A stretch of 64,000 nt of DNA from Datisca glomerata (GCA_003255025.1 QANY01013656.1:248001-312000); one strand, 5' to 3'. Counted from the first letter of the stretch, positions 23,381-36,113 are shown. The notes: a model not told the origin generated them from the sequence alone. Translations and numbers: made by a program.

Positions 23381-26300
23381 TTACACAATACGCTCCAACT
23401 CTCTTGCATAACTGAGTGTCTGATTGATAAGTTGTAGAGAAGGTATCTCCTTGCAAGGTGCTGACTCCTTCGCCTTCTGGAAATAAACAGAACCATCCTT
23501 TATCTCCCACTCGGGATGCTCCTGCATCAATGAAACAGATTCAGCCGAAGATATCTCGCACGTACACGAACAGACACAAACACGCATAGATATAATGGTA
23601 ATCACATTTAGAGAGCAACTTAATCTAAAATTATGAAAAGCCTGTCATATTCAGATAATGATATCATCATTAGAGTTCCATAAAATATTTCCTCCTCCTG
23701 AAGCCTCTAAATTTGGGGTTAAGCTGTTGAGGTTACAACTTGAGCATATCAAAATCCTCATGTGGCGTTTCATCAGCGCCCTTTCAGACTACTGAAACCA
23801 GGTTTCGTTTCAATGCATGTGTATTGAGGTGGTTTTCTCAGAAGTAGGTTTTATAATTTGTTGGCAATAGCATGAAGAAATCACTTGATCTGACATTTGT
23901 ACCTATATGGAAACTCTTGAAGAAATTAGATAAGCTGCAAGAAGGTTTACCTCCTTGATGTACGTTAGCAGTTCTTGGTCAGAGGAATACAGCAACATTT
24001 GCCGCGCATCATTGATAGAAAGATGGTCATATGCCTTCTCACTGCATCCAGCTATTTCATCTCTGGTTCATAGAATAGAATATAGATATAATCCTCAGAT
24101 TGGATACATAATTACACTACTCAAGAAGTAAAAGTAAGTAACTCGGAAGTAGGGACAGATGTGGCTCATACAGAAAACCTATCACAGGGAATCATGCTGT
24201 ACAAGCAAGAAAATGTTCATCAACGTCACCTTGACAATATACCCAGACCACGATGGAGCAGCCCGGCACATTGTTTTGTATTAATTAATCTCAAAAATAT
24301 CCATTCTTTAATTTGTAAATTAATGTTTTGTATGAATTAATCATTTATCTAGAAAGAGTTGCTACACAAGTTACCTGACAGTCTTTGCCAGGAGATCCAT
24401 GAAATAAATATAAGTTTCATGTGGCACTGTCTGTCGGGCAGTCAACACACGGTTGTAAGCCCCTTCCATAAAGGACTGCTCCAACTCCACAGCATGCTTG
24501 ATGCAAGGGTTCTCCAAAGCAGTGGATGACAACAGTTCTAGTTCAGTATGGAATTCAGCAATTCTATTCTGCACAAGTAGTCTCAACAAGTTGAGACCCA
24601 AGATAGGGTGTTCCTGAGGTGATGGTGGGAGAAGGTTGCTGCTCAAGGGAATAAAAGAACAAGTTTGTCAACATCACTGTCAGCAAAGGAAAGGTAATAA
24701 ACAACTGTTACAAACATGAATGATAAAACTAACTAATATGTGTAAGAGGCAAGCTAGCAATGCATTAGGGCTACTGTTCAAATTAGACGTGTTCTTACTT
24801 CTTATAACCTCACACTTTGATACGTTATTAAACATATCCTTTGCATATAAGTAGAGACTAACATAATACGTGAAGGAGACTTGTGATCTGTTCTCATTAA
24901 TCATATAAAATGATTTACTAATAAAATTTACATACTTGAGTATGCATTGAGAGAAAGGAGAGTGAGATAAAGTCATGTTTAAATCTTATTATTAAACTTG
25001 TTATACCTTAGCAGCTTGGTTGAATCAACTAGGTTACCAAACAACTTTCACATTGCTCAGGCCTCCATTTTCTTATATCTTAGGGCTTAGAATCCTAGCT
25101 CTTGCCATGACAGTGACATACATTTGTTTGTTCACAGGAAAATCCAACTAATGAGAAAAAAGGAAAAGATAAAATATCATGGACATCTGGTTTTTAATTA
25201 CCATTTCTTTTATATCGTGGACAACTGGTTTTTAACTTCCATTTTATCACAGCATAGGACATATCTTTTTCCAGATGTGATATCAACTATCAACATTCAT
25301 AGGTGAGTTAAGCAAAGGAAGGAAGTTACCGAGCATCTGTATAGTAAGGCTTCAACTGAAAGAAATCTCTCTCAAATGCATCTTGATCCTCAATTTTCAC
25401 GCTAAGAACAACAGCATGCTCATATATCTCCCCTGAAAATACAAAAGATTCATAAAACTATAACAAAGGAATGGAAATAAAAAATCCTCTTGAAAAATGT
25501 TTAAAAAGCAAGTTGCAAAACTAGATGGTCTTCAGCTATCCAGATACATTAAAGGGGTACATGTCCAAACACCATTGATGATCCAAGATTAATCAATTTC
25601 AAAGATGATCCAATAATAACTTGATTCTACATCTAGAAAAAGGTCACACAAATCTTCCAATTCATATTCCAACCATTGACTTCCAGACATGAATAAAGGA
25701 AACCCACCAGCCCATTGGTGAAATAGGGCATGGCATTATGATATATAATCGAGCATATAATCATAACAACCTAAAATTTGAAGTCTACTATTCGAATAAA
25801 AATATTTACCACATCAACGTTAACTGTCACCTATTGTAGTCGTTATAAGGTTATGTGGTCTTTGCCTAGACCACATGCACAGGCAACCCCATATTGAGTT
25901 GTCAATAAACGGTAGTTTATTTCAACGCCAATAGGATAGCCGGACATGGAAACCCATTGGATACAAAAATAAACAGAAGTATATGTATAGAACAACTGCA
26001 ACATATATAATGGAACATAAATGAATATCACTTTGCAATGAAATCCTTACTTGCTACTGTCAGCTCATCGACTGCATTTGGTGTACTTTCAAACAAAGGT
26101 GGAAGACTTCGGAATTGAGTCAACAAGACCTGCAATATATGAAATGCACAAGGACGAACATCAAAGTCCAGCTAACTCCAAAACAGAATCCCCAAGTAAA
26201 AATAAGTTTTTAGCTCCATAAACACCGCATAATATATGTTCTGGTGGAAAATCAATATAATACCCTTATGTCTTCCGCTCAGCCTAGTTCATATCTTTGC

Positions 26301-26715
26301 ATAACTCTCCCGCTCAGCCTAGGAAGCAACCTAACAAAAACATAGAGACACAGGATCTTGGACTAAAAGATTATTTTTTTTCAAATCCTCCGTATAGAGC
26401 GTTGTATTCGACAAAATTACCCCGAATCTTCGATTTTTCGAAATGCAGACGGACACTTAAAATACCAATACCAAGCTAACAAAATAAACAGAATCTCCGA
26501 AGAGCATCTCAAAACTATCACGAATAAACAAAATAGAAATACGCCGATACTGAGGCTAAAGTAAAAAAGCAGTAGTGATTGGAACAGAAAATGAGGTTAT
26601 GGATTGGTACCTTGAGTTGGGTAAGGAGATTGGTGCAGGAATCAGAATCGTTTCTAATAAAAGCAGCTTTGAATCGCTCGAAGAGCTGTGAGACCTCAGT
26701 GAACTTCGGATTCAT
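23381..26715 (-). CDS. RPN12: 26S proteasome regulatory subunit RPN12 (19S lid)
   Basis: RPN12 is a lid subunit of the 19S regulatory particle of the proteasome. Six exons join to 268 residues, against 267 in Arabidopsis RPN12a: 26715-26611, 26129-26051, 25432-25330, 24641-24375, 24062-23951, 23521-23381. Junctions are GT-AG and phases match. Seen: MNPKFTEVSQLFERFKAAFI; FRSLPPLFESTPNAVDEL; EIYEHAVVLSVKIEDQDAFE with FFQLKPYYTDA; PPSPQEHPILGLNLLRLLVQ followed by NRIAEFHTELELLS; ENPCIKHAVELEQSFMEGAY (CSN8/PSMD8-type PCI region); DEIAGCSEKAYDHLSINDAR; C-terminus APCKEIPSLQLINQTLSYAR then ELERIV. No disruption seen. Introns are 312-688 bases and free of recognisable TEs. Confidence 0.97.
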
Positions 26716-28381
26716 AGTGATAATCTTCCTGGTCGATCTTCCTCCTAAATCTCTTCTTCTTCCTCAAGTATCTACTCCGTAGGGGGCGAAGCTGGTCTAT
26801 TTGCTTGCTTTAGAGGAAAGAATCGGCCGATTATTTTGTTTTGGGCTTATAACTGGATCCAGACTCCAACCCGAAACCAGCCCAACTTGGACTTGGAAGT
26901 TTGACAAACACGCTAGCCCGATTCTTAAGTACGCGTCTTTTCTGTGAGAAAATACTTATTCTCTAGGATTTATGTAAAAGACCCATATAATTTCCAAAAA
27001 GATATATATTTTTCTTGGCAATTTATTTTGTAGACAAATACACTCAAAAACATTAATTTTTTAAATGCCAATAATGTCCTTAATCAACCATTTTGCTGAT
27101 GGTTTTAGGGTTATATCATACCCAATTTTAGAGTTATATCAAACCCAATTTTAGAGTTATATCAAACCTGAATTCTTAGGTCTGGGTGTTTAAGTCTCGG
27201 GTACGAGTGCCCGAGTCTCGTGTAAGGGTCAAAATCTAAAGTTATTTTGATCATTTTATTATAAAATTAAATTATTTGTAACAGATTGAACCTATTTATC
27301 TTTTTTGAAGCTATATGAGGTGTCTGTGTACTTTTTTCTATTTTTAATTTAAGTATTACTTCTCATTATTTAAAGTAGAAAAAGATATTTAAACATCATA
27401 TTATTTATTTTTAATTTATGTGAGTGATACAAAAATAATATTATTATTTTTATTTACTATTATATTATTATTTAATTAAATTATAGAATATCATGCCATT
27501 GTTTATAGGAAAAAACTTGCTCTCCAAAATTAAAAGAAAAAATGACTTGCTTAAAATTAAATTATATATTTCATGCCTTAGTTTAAACTTGATTTTTTTT
27601 TTCTTTTGCATGACAAATTTAGTCTTTTTTTATGTATATTTGTGTGACTATGTTTATGTAGTAAATTAATTATACTAACATATCAAATATAGCATAACTA
27701 AAGTTCTAAGGTATATTCTAATTAAATTATATTTCACCTTTTCTCCATATTACAATAATTTAGCAGAAAAAACTAAAATTAGCTTTTAAATCCTCCATAA
27801 GTTTTTAAATAACTTGATAAATTGCGTTTAAAGTCATTAAATTAAACTTAGCTTTAATTTATTTATTAATTACTTGGTTCCTTTAAATTCATTGAATATG
27901 TGAATGCATTTAAAAATTAATGCTCATTCTGATCAATTTATTATAATTACTAAGTATCACAGGTAAATTAGAAAGTTAACTTAAGTACAGTATCAATAAT
28001 AAGTGAACAAATTGTTCAAAAAAGATTTTTATCTCCTATTATAGTTATAGTGATTGGTAACAACTAACAATATAGTGAGTTCTTGGGCGGACTAGGAAGA
28101 AAAGAAATATAATTTCCCATTTTGTTCATTAGCCTAAAAAAACGTTTATTCATCTTTGCCCATAAATTTTCTTTTATTGCCAATTTGCTCAAGTTGAAAC
28201 CCCTCTCAAGTATCTAATGAATTTTAGACTAACTTATCATAAATTCAGATTCCATTTTTCTTAATCAAATTATTAGTTTCAATTGATTTCTGCATTTTAA
28301 TTGGATGAAAATAGTTATGTATGATATAGTATTTTACCTTTAATTTGGTTTTTGAACTTTAGATGCATAATCTCTTTTAAC
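26716..28381. other. Intergenic upstream of RPN12
   Basis: Contains the RPN12 promoter and AT-rich sequence. A short tandem repeat lies at 27107-27172. No coding frames with recognisable content. Confidence 0.5.
27107..27172. repeat. Three tandem copies of a 24-bp unit
   Basis: The unit TTTTAGAGTTATATCA followed by AACCCAA is repeated with few changes (GGGTTATATCATACCC, GAGTTATATCAAACCC, GAGTTATATCAAACCT). Confidence 0.8.
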
Positions 28382-28922
28382 TAGGGGTGTGCATATATTT
28401 TTCAAACCAACCGAGCCAAACCGAACTGAGCTTCTTTTAATATAGTAATTATAATTGGTTCGGTTATTTTTAATAATCACATTTTTTGTTCGGTTGTTTT
28501 TCTCAATAACTCTGTGGTTGGTTCGGACTGATTACAATTATTTTTAATATATATTTTATATTATTAATTATTGGTATAGAGTTTAAGCAAAAAATAAAAA
28601 TAAAACTAAAACTAAAATCAATTAACCAAACGTTCATACAAAAACCCTAACACTCACCTCACACCTCCATTTTCTTTCCTCTCCCTCTCGACAACCATAG
28701 TCTCCCTCAGTCACTTATCCAAAAATTCTTATTATTTTAAGAAATTTTAAAGGTGCAGCAGAACCGATTACAAGTAACCAAACCGAATTGATTATTTTAG
28801 TTATATTCGATTCGGTTCGGATGGTTATACTAGTTCAGCTCGGTTCTGTTAAATAGGTAACTGGTGAATTTGATTCGATTACAAAAACGTCTTACTAATC
28901 GAACCGAACCGTGTACACCCTA
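28382..28922. mobile_element. hAT-type miniature element 1 (541 bp)
   Basis: Left end TAGGGGTGTGCATA, right end (reverse complement) TAGGGTGTACACGG. The flanks are CTTTTAAC (28374-28381) and TTTTTAAC (28923-28930), an 8-bp duplication with one change, as expected for hAT. The inside carries short self-similar motifs built from CGGTTCGG/CCGAACCG. No transposase. Confidence 0.8.
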
Positions 28923-29359
28923 TTTTTAACTAACGGAGTGTACACCCTCGATTCTCGTGTGATGCAAAAATGGTTAAGGTAGTTTGAGAGATGTTTTTAA
29001 ATGCATAACTGAGAAAAAATTAAACTTCAAGTTGACAATGTGAGGAAACAAAAGTTTACATGGTAACTGTAAAAGACAATGAAGTTCATAGAGTTAAGAG
29101 AGAGTTACATACAAAAATTAACTATACAGTAAGTTTGTAAGGCTCGGTCATGCTAAAGACACCACAAACATGGATTCGAAACCTCGTGGCCATTTAGAAT
29201 TATACTTACCAATAGTCTTCATTCTATGAGGTAAGACTCAGCTTTAGTGCCGAGATCAACATTTTGATGTACGTTTCAAATGTGTGATGACTTTGCTGTG
29301 TTCTCTCGGAGATTGTATAGTAATCTATTACGCTTCAACATTCTCATTTTGCCTAAAAT
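28923..29359. other. Intergenic
   Basis: AT-rich; no gene. GTGTACACCCT recurs at about 28938, just outside the hAT-type element, possibly a remnant of a second terminus. Confidence 0.4.
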
Positions 29360-29383
29360 AAGAAAGAAAGAGAGGTTTTTAAG

Positions 29384-30877
29384 AATTAGATTAATGATTT
29401 ATAGGAAGCCTCTCTCCCAAAGCCCCTCTCTCTCCACCCTAGGGGTGTGCACGGGACCGAACATGACGAGTTTTGGGTATTTTTGTACAGGACAATTTTT
29501 TTTAGTCTCGTCCCGTTCTGTGTAGAGGGGAAATCCCGAGCGGGACAGGATGAGTTTTTTCCCGTTTTTTAGTTTTCATTTTTGGCTTTTTGGACTGTTT
29601 CTGAACACTTTTGGGATTTTTTAAGGATTTTAGGTTAAATTTGATATTTTTCTGGGTTAAATTAATAAGGGCCCGTTTATTAATTTAACCCATTTTTCTA
29701 GGTTAAACTTTTAAGGTTATAATTTAAGTTAAGTTATTATTAAAAAGTATAAATAATAATTTAAAAACTAGACTAAGTTATAAAGGTTAAAAATCAAAAT
29801 AATTAAGATTAAAATAAAAAAATACTAGGTATATATGTATATATCGGCATGGGACGGGATAAAGTCGGGATATAGGCTTTTGGCCTGTGTCCCGTCCTGT
29901 CTCGCACGGGCCAGAAATTTTGCGTCTCGACCCGTCCCGACTAAAACAAAAACATCGTCTCGTCCTGCTCGATTCAGGACGATTTTTCGGGACGAGACAA
30001 TTTTTCCGGGACGCTTGTACACCCATGCTCTACCCTAACTCCAACTCCAAGCTGCAGAGCAGCTGCCTCATGGGGATAGCTCTCTTCCTCTCCCCATGAG
30101 CCTTATTTCCTTCCCTTTTCATCCCCCATGTTTTTACTTTTTTTCCTCTTCCTTCTTCTCTCATTCTCCCCATATCCCGTCCCTTTCTTCATCGATTTCT
30201 CTCTTTTCCTCCCCATGTTTCCTTGTTCATTCTCTCCTTTCTCCCCATTCTCTTTCTCTCCTTCTTCCACCCTTTCCCCTGCCATTATCCCCTAATTTTC
30301 CGCTTCATCTCTCTCTTCTTTTCCCTCTCCCTGTTTGTTCTTCTCCCCTCTCCCCCTCCTCTGTTTCCCCTCATTTTCTTGTCTCTTTCCTTCTTTATTT
30401 TTTCTCCTTTTTGTATATCTGCTACTGAATTTTTTTCCGCAGAGTTTTCCTTCCATTTTTGGAAGGTTTTATTATCTTCCGATTGTGTAGATTTTGATCC
30501 ACCAATTCTAGAGCCCTTGGTGGTTATCTTCTCTTCAGATCTGACAGGTTTGGTGTTTTGGTGCTTCTTCTATATGTTGACACAGCCGGGTATCCCAAAT
30601 CTGTTCGAGTTTATTTTATTTTTCATGCAAATTTATTTTTACAATGTTAGTTGGCCGAGTCAGGTTTGGATGGCGGAGGACCTATGGAATGAGCCTGTGC
30701 TCTATTTTTGTGTGTTGTATATGCATACGGTTCTCTCCATGTACGTGAGTAAATATAGATGGATCTTATATGACACTTGTAATTGTTTATTTATATTTAA
30801 ATCTGATAGTTTTATTCAGATATTATTCTGTTGTAACTCTGCTCATTAAAGAAATAAGGTTTTATCTTAAAAAAAGA
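29384..30877 (+). mobile_element. Retroposon with poly(A) tail and 23-bp target duplication
   Basis: Flanked by AAGAAAGAAAGAGAGG followed by TTTTTAAG (29360-29383) and AAGAAAGAAAGAGAGG followed by TTTTAAG (30878-30900), one T apart. The inserted sequence ends in TTTTATCTTAAAAAAAG, which fits target-primed reverse transcription by LINE machinery. The body has a long pyrimidine-rich tract (about 30090-30420) and no recognised coding. It resembles a 5'-truncated LINE 3' region or a non-coding retroposed transcript. It later received the hAT-type element at 29440. Without that, it is about 0.9 kb. Confidence 0.7.
29440..30027. mobile_element. hAT-type miniature element 2 (588 bp), nested in the retroposon
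   Basis: Left end TAGGGGTGTGCACGGGAC; right end reverse complement CATGGGTGTACAAGCGTCCC. Flanks CTCCACCC (29432-29439) and CTCTACCC (30028-30035) form an 8-bp duplication with one change. The interior is rich in CGTCCCG/CGGGACG motifs near both ends, with AT-rich sequence between. Confidence 0.8.
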
Positions 30878-31199
30878 AAGAAAGAAAGAGAGGTTTTAAG
30901 GATTGACCTCTACGAAATAGAAAAGATTTTTAGACTCATGTCATTTTCTTAGCAAAATTTTGCTTTTTACGAGGAAAAAGACTAAATTGTTATTTTATTT
31001 AAAAAATGTTGCTAAACTTGGAATCTACTAGATCATGATTTAACTGAAAAAGTTGTTATATTTATAGTCTAGCAAGTGTTAGTTATAACATAAGAATGCT
31101 AGACTATGATTTAATAGAAAATGTCTGGTAAATCATAATCGAATAAGGGGCAGCTTAGTATTTTTCTATATAAAATATATCATTTCATTAATAAATAAT

Positions 31200-31580
31200 A
31201 GTCTGAAGACAATTTTTCATAGCGGGACGGGACGAGATTTTTACTTTTGACGGGACAAGATGAGACAAATTTTTTTTGTCTCGTTCGAGACGGGACGGGA
31301 GACGAGACAAATTTTTTTGTCATGACTTGTCCCGTCCCGATTTCTTTATAAATAGTCAAAGTTTTATTTGTTTTTAAATTTGACCCTAATTTGTTTTAAT
31401 TTTAACCCTTATATTTTCACTTTTTACCCTTTAGGTTTAAATTTTTAACATTTTAATCATTTGAACTTCAAACTAATTTTAATTTATAACCCTTAAAAAA
31501 TTTATCTAAAATATCCGTCACGTCTTGTCCCGATCGAAACGGAACAAAAAACCCCAAAAATCGTCCCGTCCCTAATTTAT
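31200..31580. mobile_element. Partial element of the CGGGAC-rich type
   Basis: Starts near GCGGGACGGGACGAG and ends near ATCGTCCCGTCCC, with the same TTTGTCTCG.. / ..CGAGACAAATTTTTT motifs as the element at 29440-30027. The terminal TAGGGGTG sequences are missing, so this is a truncated relative. Confidence 0.55.
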
Positions 31581-31595
31581 CTTATAGATGGCTCA

Positions 31596-31740
31596 TTTTT
31601 TGAATAAATAACCCTTTACGTAAAGAAAAAACATTTGAAAAGAGTTCTTAACTAACATATGCCTGTCTTTTTTTGAATAAACAATCCATTTACGTAAGGA
31701 AAATCATTTGAAAAGAGTTTTTAACTAACATACGCCTGGT
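31596..31740. repeat. 73-bp tandem duplication upstream of RPS6
   Basis: Two adjacent units share TTTTTTGAATAAA.AA.CC, TTTACGTAA.GAAAA and CATTTGAAAAGAGTT.TTAACT followed by AACATA.GCCTG. The second unit ends about 80 bases before the RPS6 start codon, so the duplication lies in its promoter or 5' UTR. Confidence 0.85.
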
Positions 31741-31819
31741 GCGTCCACAGCCTTCTTATCTACTACTTACAATATCCACTGAGATCCCTGTTCGAAATAC
31801 AGAGCTAAAGGAAGCAACA

Positions 31820-33320
31820 ATGTCGTCCTCTTCGCTTACTTCCACTCTCAATCCTCCATTTTCTTCAACTTTCCCACTTCGCCCACATTCCAATTTCCAA
31901 TCTCCGCCATTGATTACTTTCACCCATAGCCTCAGACCTTTCACTGGAAAATCAACATCTCTAGACTTCCACAAAAGAAGCAGCTTGGACTTCGGTTTCA
32001 GATTTTCCGTCAAAGCCCAAACCCTAGACTTCTCAGGTTCCTTTTTTCAAAGAGGATTTGGGTCCGAGGACGAACCGCCCTCACCACCCATATCGGCCTT
32101 GACCGCCATTGAAGAAAAGGAGGAGCCACAGTGCCCACCAGGGCTCAGAAAGTACGAGACCATGGTGGTTTTGAGGCCGGACATGTCCGAAGATGAGCGA
32201 CTTTCGCTTACCCAGAAGTACGAAGAGGTAATGAAAATTTCGATACTTTGTATTGCCCATTTTCGTTTTTTTCGGTTTTTTGTCTGTGTAATTGCTGAGT
32301 AACCATGAAAGGACTTGGACAAGTAGGCGATTAGTATGTATGTTGAAGATGAAGGTTTATCCTTTAAGGAATTCTCTTGCACAAGGAAATTTGTAGGCCA
32401 TGATGGTTAATTGGTGGGGTAGTTTATCTCATTGGCAAGTGATAATATATGTACATATCTTGATCACAGTTCCCAAATTACAAGTGGTATGAGGAGGATC
32501 TGGACGTCTTTTTTGTATTTATCTTCTTGTTCTGCATGAGGAGAGTTTGACATCAATTGTAACTGAGAATTTTAGATGGAGGCGTTAAACAGTGAAGATG
32601 TTAAAAACATCATTTACCTGTCATATATATTTTCTTCGGAATTTCTATAGGAAAAAAACATTCTCTTTCACGCTATGCGCGATAATTGGATACGGTATGG
32701 AGAGTATCATACCCTCTTCTAGTAATAGCAACTAGCCAGCTAAAACTTCCGTATATGGTTGTGAATGATGTAGTCATACAATTCTATCGGATATGCCCCA
32801 AGGGACGATGTAGTTGTGCAATGAAGATCGAAGGTTTAGGTTGTAAGAGAGAATGATCATGTGAATAGAGATGGTATCACTTCTTGAATATCTATATGAA
32901 GTTTCATCATAAGTAAGTTTCAAATATAGTATTATTAGATTAGAAATAAACTCCTATAGATTCAAAAATAGTTCGTTAGGAATTACATTACATGTAAAGG
33001 TTAAAGTTAGCTGAGCTGCCCTGTGATGTTTAAGCACAAAAGAATCATAACAGACGCTGCTTATGGCACATATCTTGTAGTTGCTTGTTGCTGGGGGTGG
33101 CATGTATGTAGAGGTTTTCAACAGAGGGGTCATTCCTCTTGCCTATAGCATCAAGAGGAAAAACAAAGCTGGAGAAACTAACACCTACTTGGACGGTATC
33201 TACCTCCTCTTTACCTACTTTACGAAACCCGAGTCCATTGAATTTCTCGAGCAAACTCTGACAGCAGACGATGATGTTATTCGATCATTGAGTTTCAAGA
33301 TAAGGAAAAGAAAGTACTAG
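31820..33320 (+). CDS. RPS6: 30S ribosomal protein S6, chloroplast, nucleus-encoded
   Basis: bS6 binds 16S rRNA with S18 in the plastid 30S subunit. Two exons, 31820-32227 and 33081-33320, give 215 residues; the intron of 853 bases has GT (32228) and AG (33079-33080). ATG 31820 (AACAATGTC) is chosen because it opens a Ser/Thr/Pro-rich plastid transit peptide (MSSSSLTSTLNPPFSSTFPL). The S6 domain runs from about residue 113: CPPGLRKYETMVVLRPDMSE, LTQKYEELLVAGGGMYVEVF, then NRGVIPLAYSIKRKNKAGET, TYLDGIYLLFTYFTKPESIE and the basic C-terminus FKIRKRKY. An in-frame upstream extension to 31739 exists but is less likely. The name RPS6 here means the bacterial-type protein, not cytosolic eS6. Confidence 0.96.
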
Positions 33321-35391
33321 AAATGAATAGTTTACTTGCAGCATTGTGATCCTATATATTATGTATCTTTTTTTCTTTCCTCTGTCATTTGGATGCGATT
33401 CGTTTTTGTAACATAGTTGGATTAATGGCGATATAAAAGGTATGCTGTTGAATTTCTTAATTTGCAATTAAGTGTGAAAATGCATCTCTATTTATCATAT
33501 TGATTACACTCTGCCCTGTCTTTGATGCAAATGCATGTTGAATTTAGAAACCCATGTATGATTTTACTACCTATGCATGGCAGAGTAGCCATTAAGGTCA
33601 ACAAAATATACCAAGCGACTAAGTATTTTCACATGATAGATCCCCACCTACACGTTATCTGTGATATCTTGAAAAATTAAAACTTTCCATGCGTGTTATG
33701 GTGGAAAATTTCTCAGCCTTGACCTACCTGACTGTTCATTTGTTTAGAGGAACCTCGGTGGATTTGGTCCGATCTGGTCTGCCAGTTAATTTATGACGGT
33801 CTTGATCAGACCAGTTGTAAAAGAAATCAACATACAAAAACAAAAAAAGTTGTTAGGATCCTAGTTAGGCGTACTTTGGACGTGTATTACAGAACAGGAG
33901 GCCAGGATGCAATGAGCAGCGGAGGATTCAGATCAGTTTTTGGCTTGAGTCATAGTGGGGAGTGACGCAGAAGATAACCTTCTCCAACACTTGTGTTTAG
34001 GTGTGGCGTTGTGGGTTGATATGTATTTAGGATTTAGGATTACTACAACCAAAAGCTGTGGCACTTTTGCTTTTAAAACAAACAAAACATGGAACAGAGG
34101 ATTTTCTTTTTTTATAGGTAGAGAATCTAATACAGTAGTGCAGTCTGAGATTTGCTTACATATTCACTTTTCTGAGAGATATTTCTTTAAAGAACCACTA
34201 ACAAGTAACAACAGCAACGTTTGATTATTTTAAGGCAAAGAAACTCCCATCAAACTGCACCCAAGATATCAAATTGATTTGTCTAATCCTTGGTTAATGA
34301 GAAATCATAACTAGAATTAGTTTCCACTGTCATAAGAAAGATCTCAACTCTACTCAGGTAGACATACTTTTCTTCTGGTGTTCTAGCAATGATGAAAAGA
34401 GCAACTCAGCAACTAAATCTTTATTTTATTGCAAGAAACAAGAAAAAATATTATTCTTTCTTCTTTGAAATAAACATTAAATACCCTTTTAAAAAATATA
34501 AATTTGTTTAATTAAAAGTTAAATTTAAGAATAAATTCACTAATTATGTTGGCATATAGAAGAGGAAAATGTTTCTTTTTGGTAATAAATAACCATTACA
34601 TGCTTGTGGGCGCATCTTTCTTTTTCCTTAATCATAATTGAAGTGGAAAAATATCTAACATCTTTCTGTTTGCTTTGAAGGGAAAAAAGATTTCAATTAT
34701 TCTGAAACTATCAGTTCAACTGATGCTAATTTTTGATCTCCTCCACTTAAAGTCTTATTAAACCAACCGTCTTATAAAAACCAATATGCAATTATCTCAA
34801 ACTCAATAATTCTCTCTCTCTAAAGCAATCTGCTTAACTTCTGTTAATGTCTTCCTTCTGATGAAGTTGAAGTGGCAAGAGTCTTCTAAAAGAAGACAGG
34901 AACATAAGATTTCTTTCTTGGTCGCATTTTCATATATTTTGTCATATCCAACCAATATATTTTTGCTACATTTGTATATCTGTTCCTCTTTAACTTTCTA
35001 AAGGTCCATTGAAGAGACGAAGGAGTTAAGAAAACAAGATGTCATTACTCAGCCATTCCATCAACCAACCAAAGGATGCATTATGAACTGAGGACCCTGT
35101 GCCTGGAGGGTAAACAAATAGAGCTAAGTGCTTGTTGTGGGGTCCTTCGATTTTAAGTGGAAAGTCATGAACTTGTCCTTTCACTGAAAAAATATATGCA
35201 ATCATATAGATTTGATCTCAAAAGCCATTTGCTATCTTCTATATTTATTGAAAATTTTAATCTTCTTTCTTTAATCCAATGCCAACCCTTCAATTACTCA
35301 TAAATACACTCAGAAGGGCTCAGTAAATGTATCTTCTCCTTCTAAATAGTCATTCTAATCTATAGTTTTGCTCAGAAAAACTAAATCATTA
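33321..35391. other. Intergenic
   Basis: AT-rich with short C/T runs. No protein-like frame longer than about 90 codons and none with a recognised motif. The last few hundred bases would hold the RING gene promoter. Confidence 0.5.
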
Positions 35392-36113
35392 ATGGGTTTT
35401 CCTCAAACTCCAACCCCTTCTCAGCTTTATCCTCAACAACTTCAACTTAAGCTCTACCAGGCCTTCATATTCTCTATTCCTATTCTGTTCTCCATCATTC
35501 TCTTTCTCTTGTTTTACTTGTTTTACCTCAAGAGGAGAGCCTCCTCTGCTTCAACCTCTACAACAATACTTCCAAGAAGCTCTAATCAATCTACTTCATA
35601 CGATTCTTTGGTATCTCCTCTTTCCTTTGCCTTCTCTCTCTGTCATATTAATATATCTATTTTTTATTTTGTGCTAATTATTGTGTTTTCTCTAACATTT
35701 TCATGTGGTTTTGAAGGTGAAACTTGCAGAAAAGCTCCCGAAAATCATATATGATGAAGAATTAAGAACACGAGATTCACAGTAAGTCCTAATTTAGTTT
35801 CCTAAACGAAATTTGATCATGATTTATGTACACGCACGCCTGGATTCTTTTGACACATTAATAAAAATACATCATAGAATTAGTACTGATTTGGTTTTCT
35901 TGTGTTGTAAATAACAGGTGTTGTGTTTGCTTGGGAGAATTTGAGATAACAGAGGAGCTGATCCAAATCCCATCATGCAAACATATATTTCATATGAATT
36001 GCATCTATCACTGGCTTCACTCCAACTCAACTTGCCCACTCTGTAGATGCTTAGCCATTATTCCTACCACCAAATTATCCAATCTCTCCCCACCACTTGC
36101 TTTTGACCCTTGA
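35392..36113 (+). CDS. RING-H2 finger protein, ATL type (membrane E3 ubiquitin ligase)
   Basis: Likely an E3 ubiquitin ligase anchored in a membrane. Three exons, 35392-35610, 35717-35781 and 35918-36113, give 159 residues with GT-AG introns and matching phases. Order: a short N-terminus (MGFPQTPTPSQLYPQQLQLK), one strongly hydrophobic segment (about residues 25-47, FIFSIPILFSIILFLLFYLF), a Ser/Thr-rich linker, a basic stretch, VKLAEKLPKIIYDEELRTRD, then RING-H2 at about residues 95-137: CCVCLGEFE, CKHIFHMNC, WLHSNSTCPLCR. The zinc ligands fit C-x2-C-x14-C-x-H-x2-H-x2-C-x10-C-x2-C. The short TM-then-RING layout is that of ATL proteins; the N-terminal block recalls the ATL58/59 subgroup, but that placement is from memory. 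Confidence 0.88.

Noticed and set aside
30096..30849. Plus-strand frames of 110 and 208 codons
   Set aside because: Pyrimidine-rich tract gives Ser/Phe/Leu/Pro strings; lies inside a retroposon and has no recognisable domain.
33955..34224. Plus-strand frame of 89 codons
   Set aside because: No recognisable motif, no good start context, AT-rich intergenic DNA.
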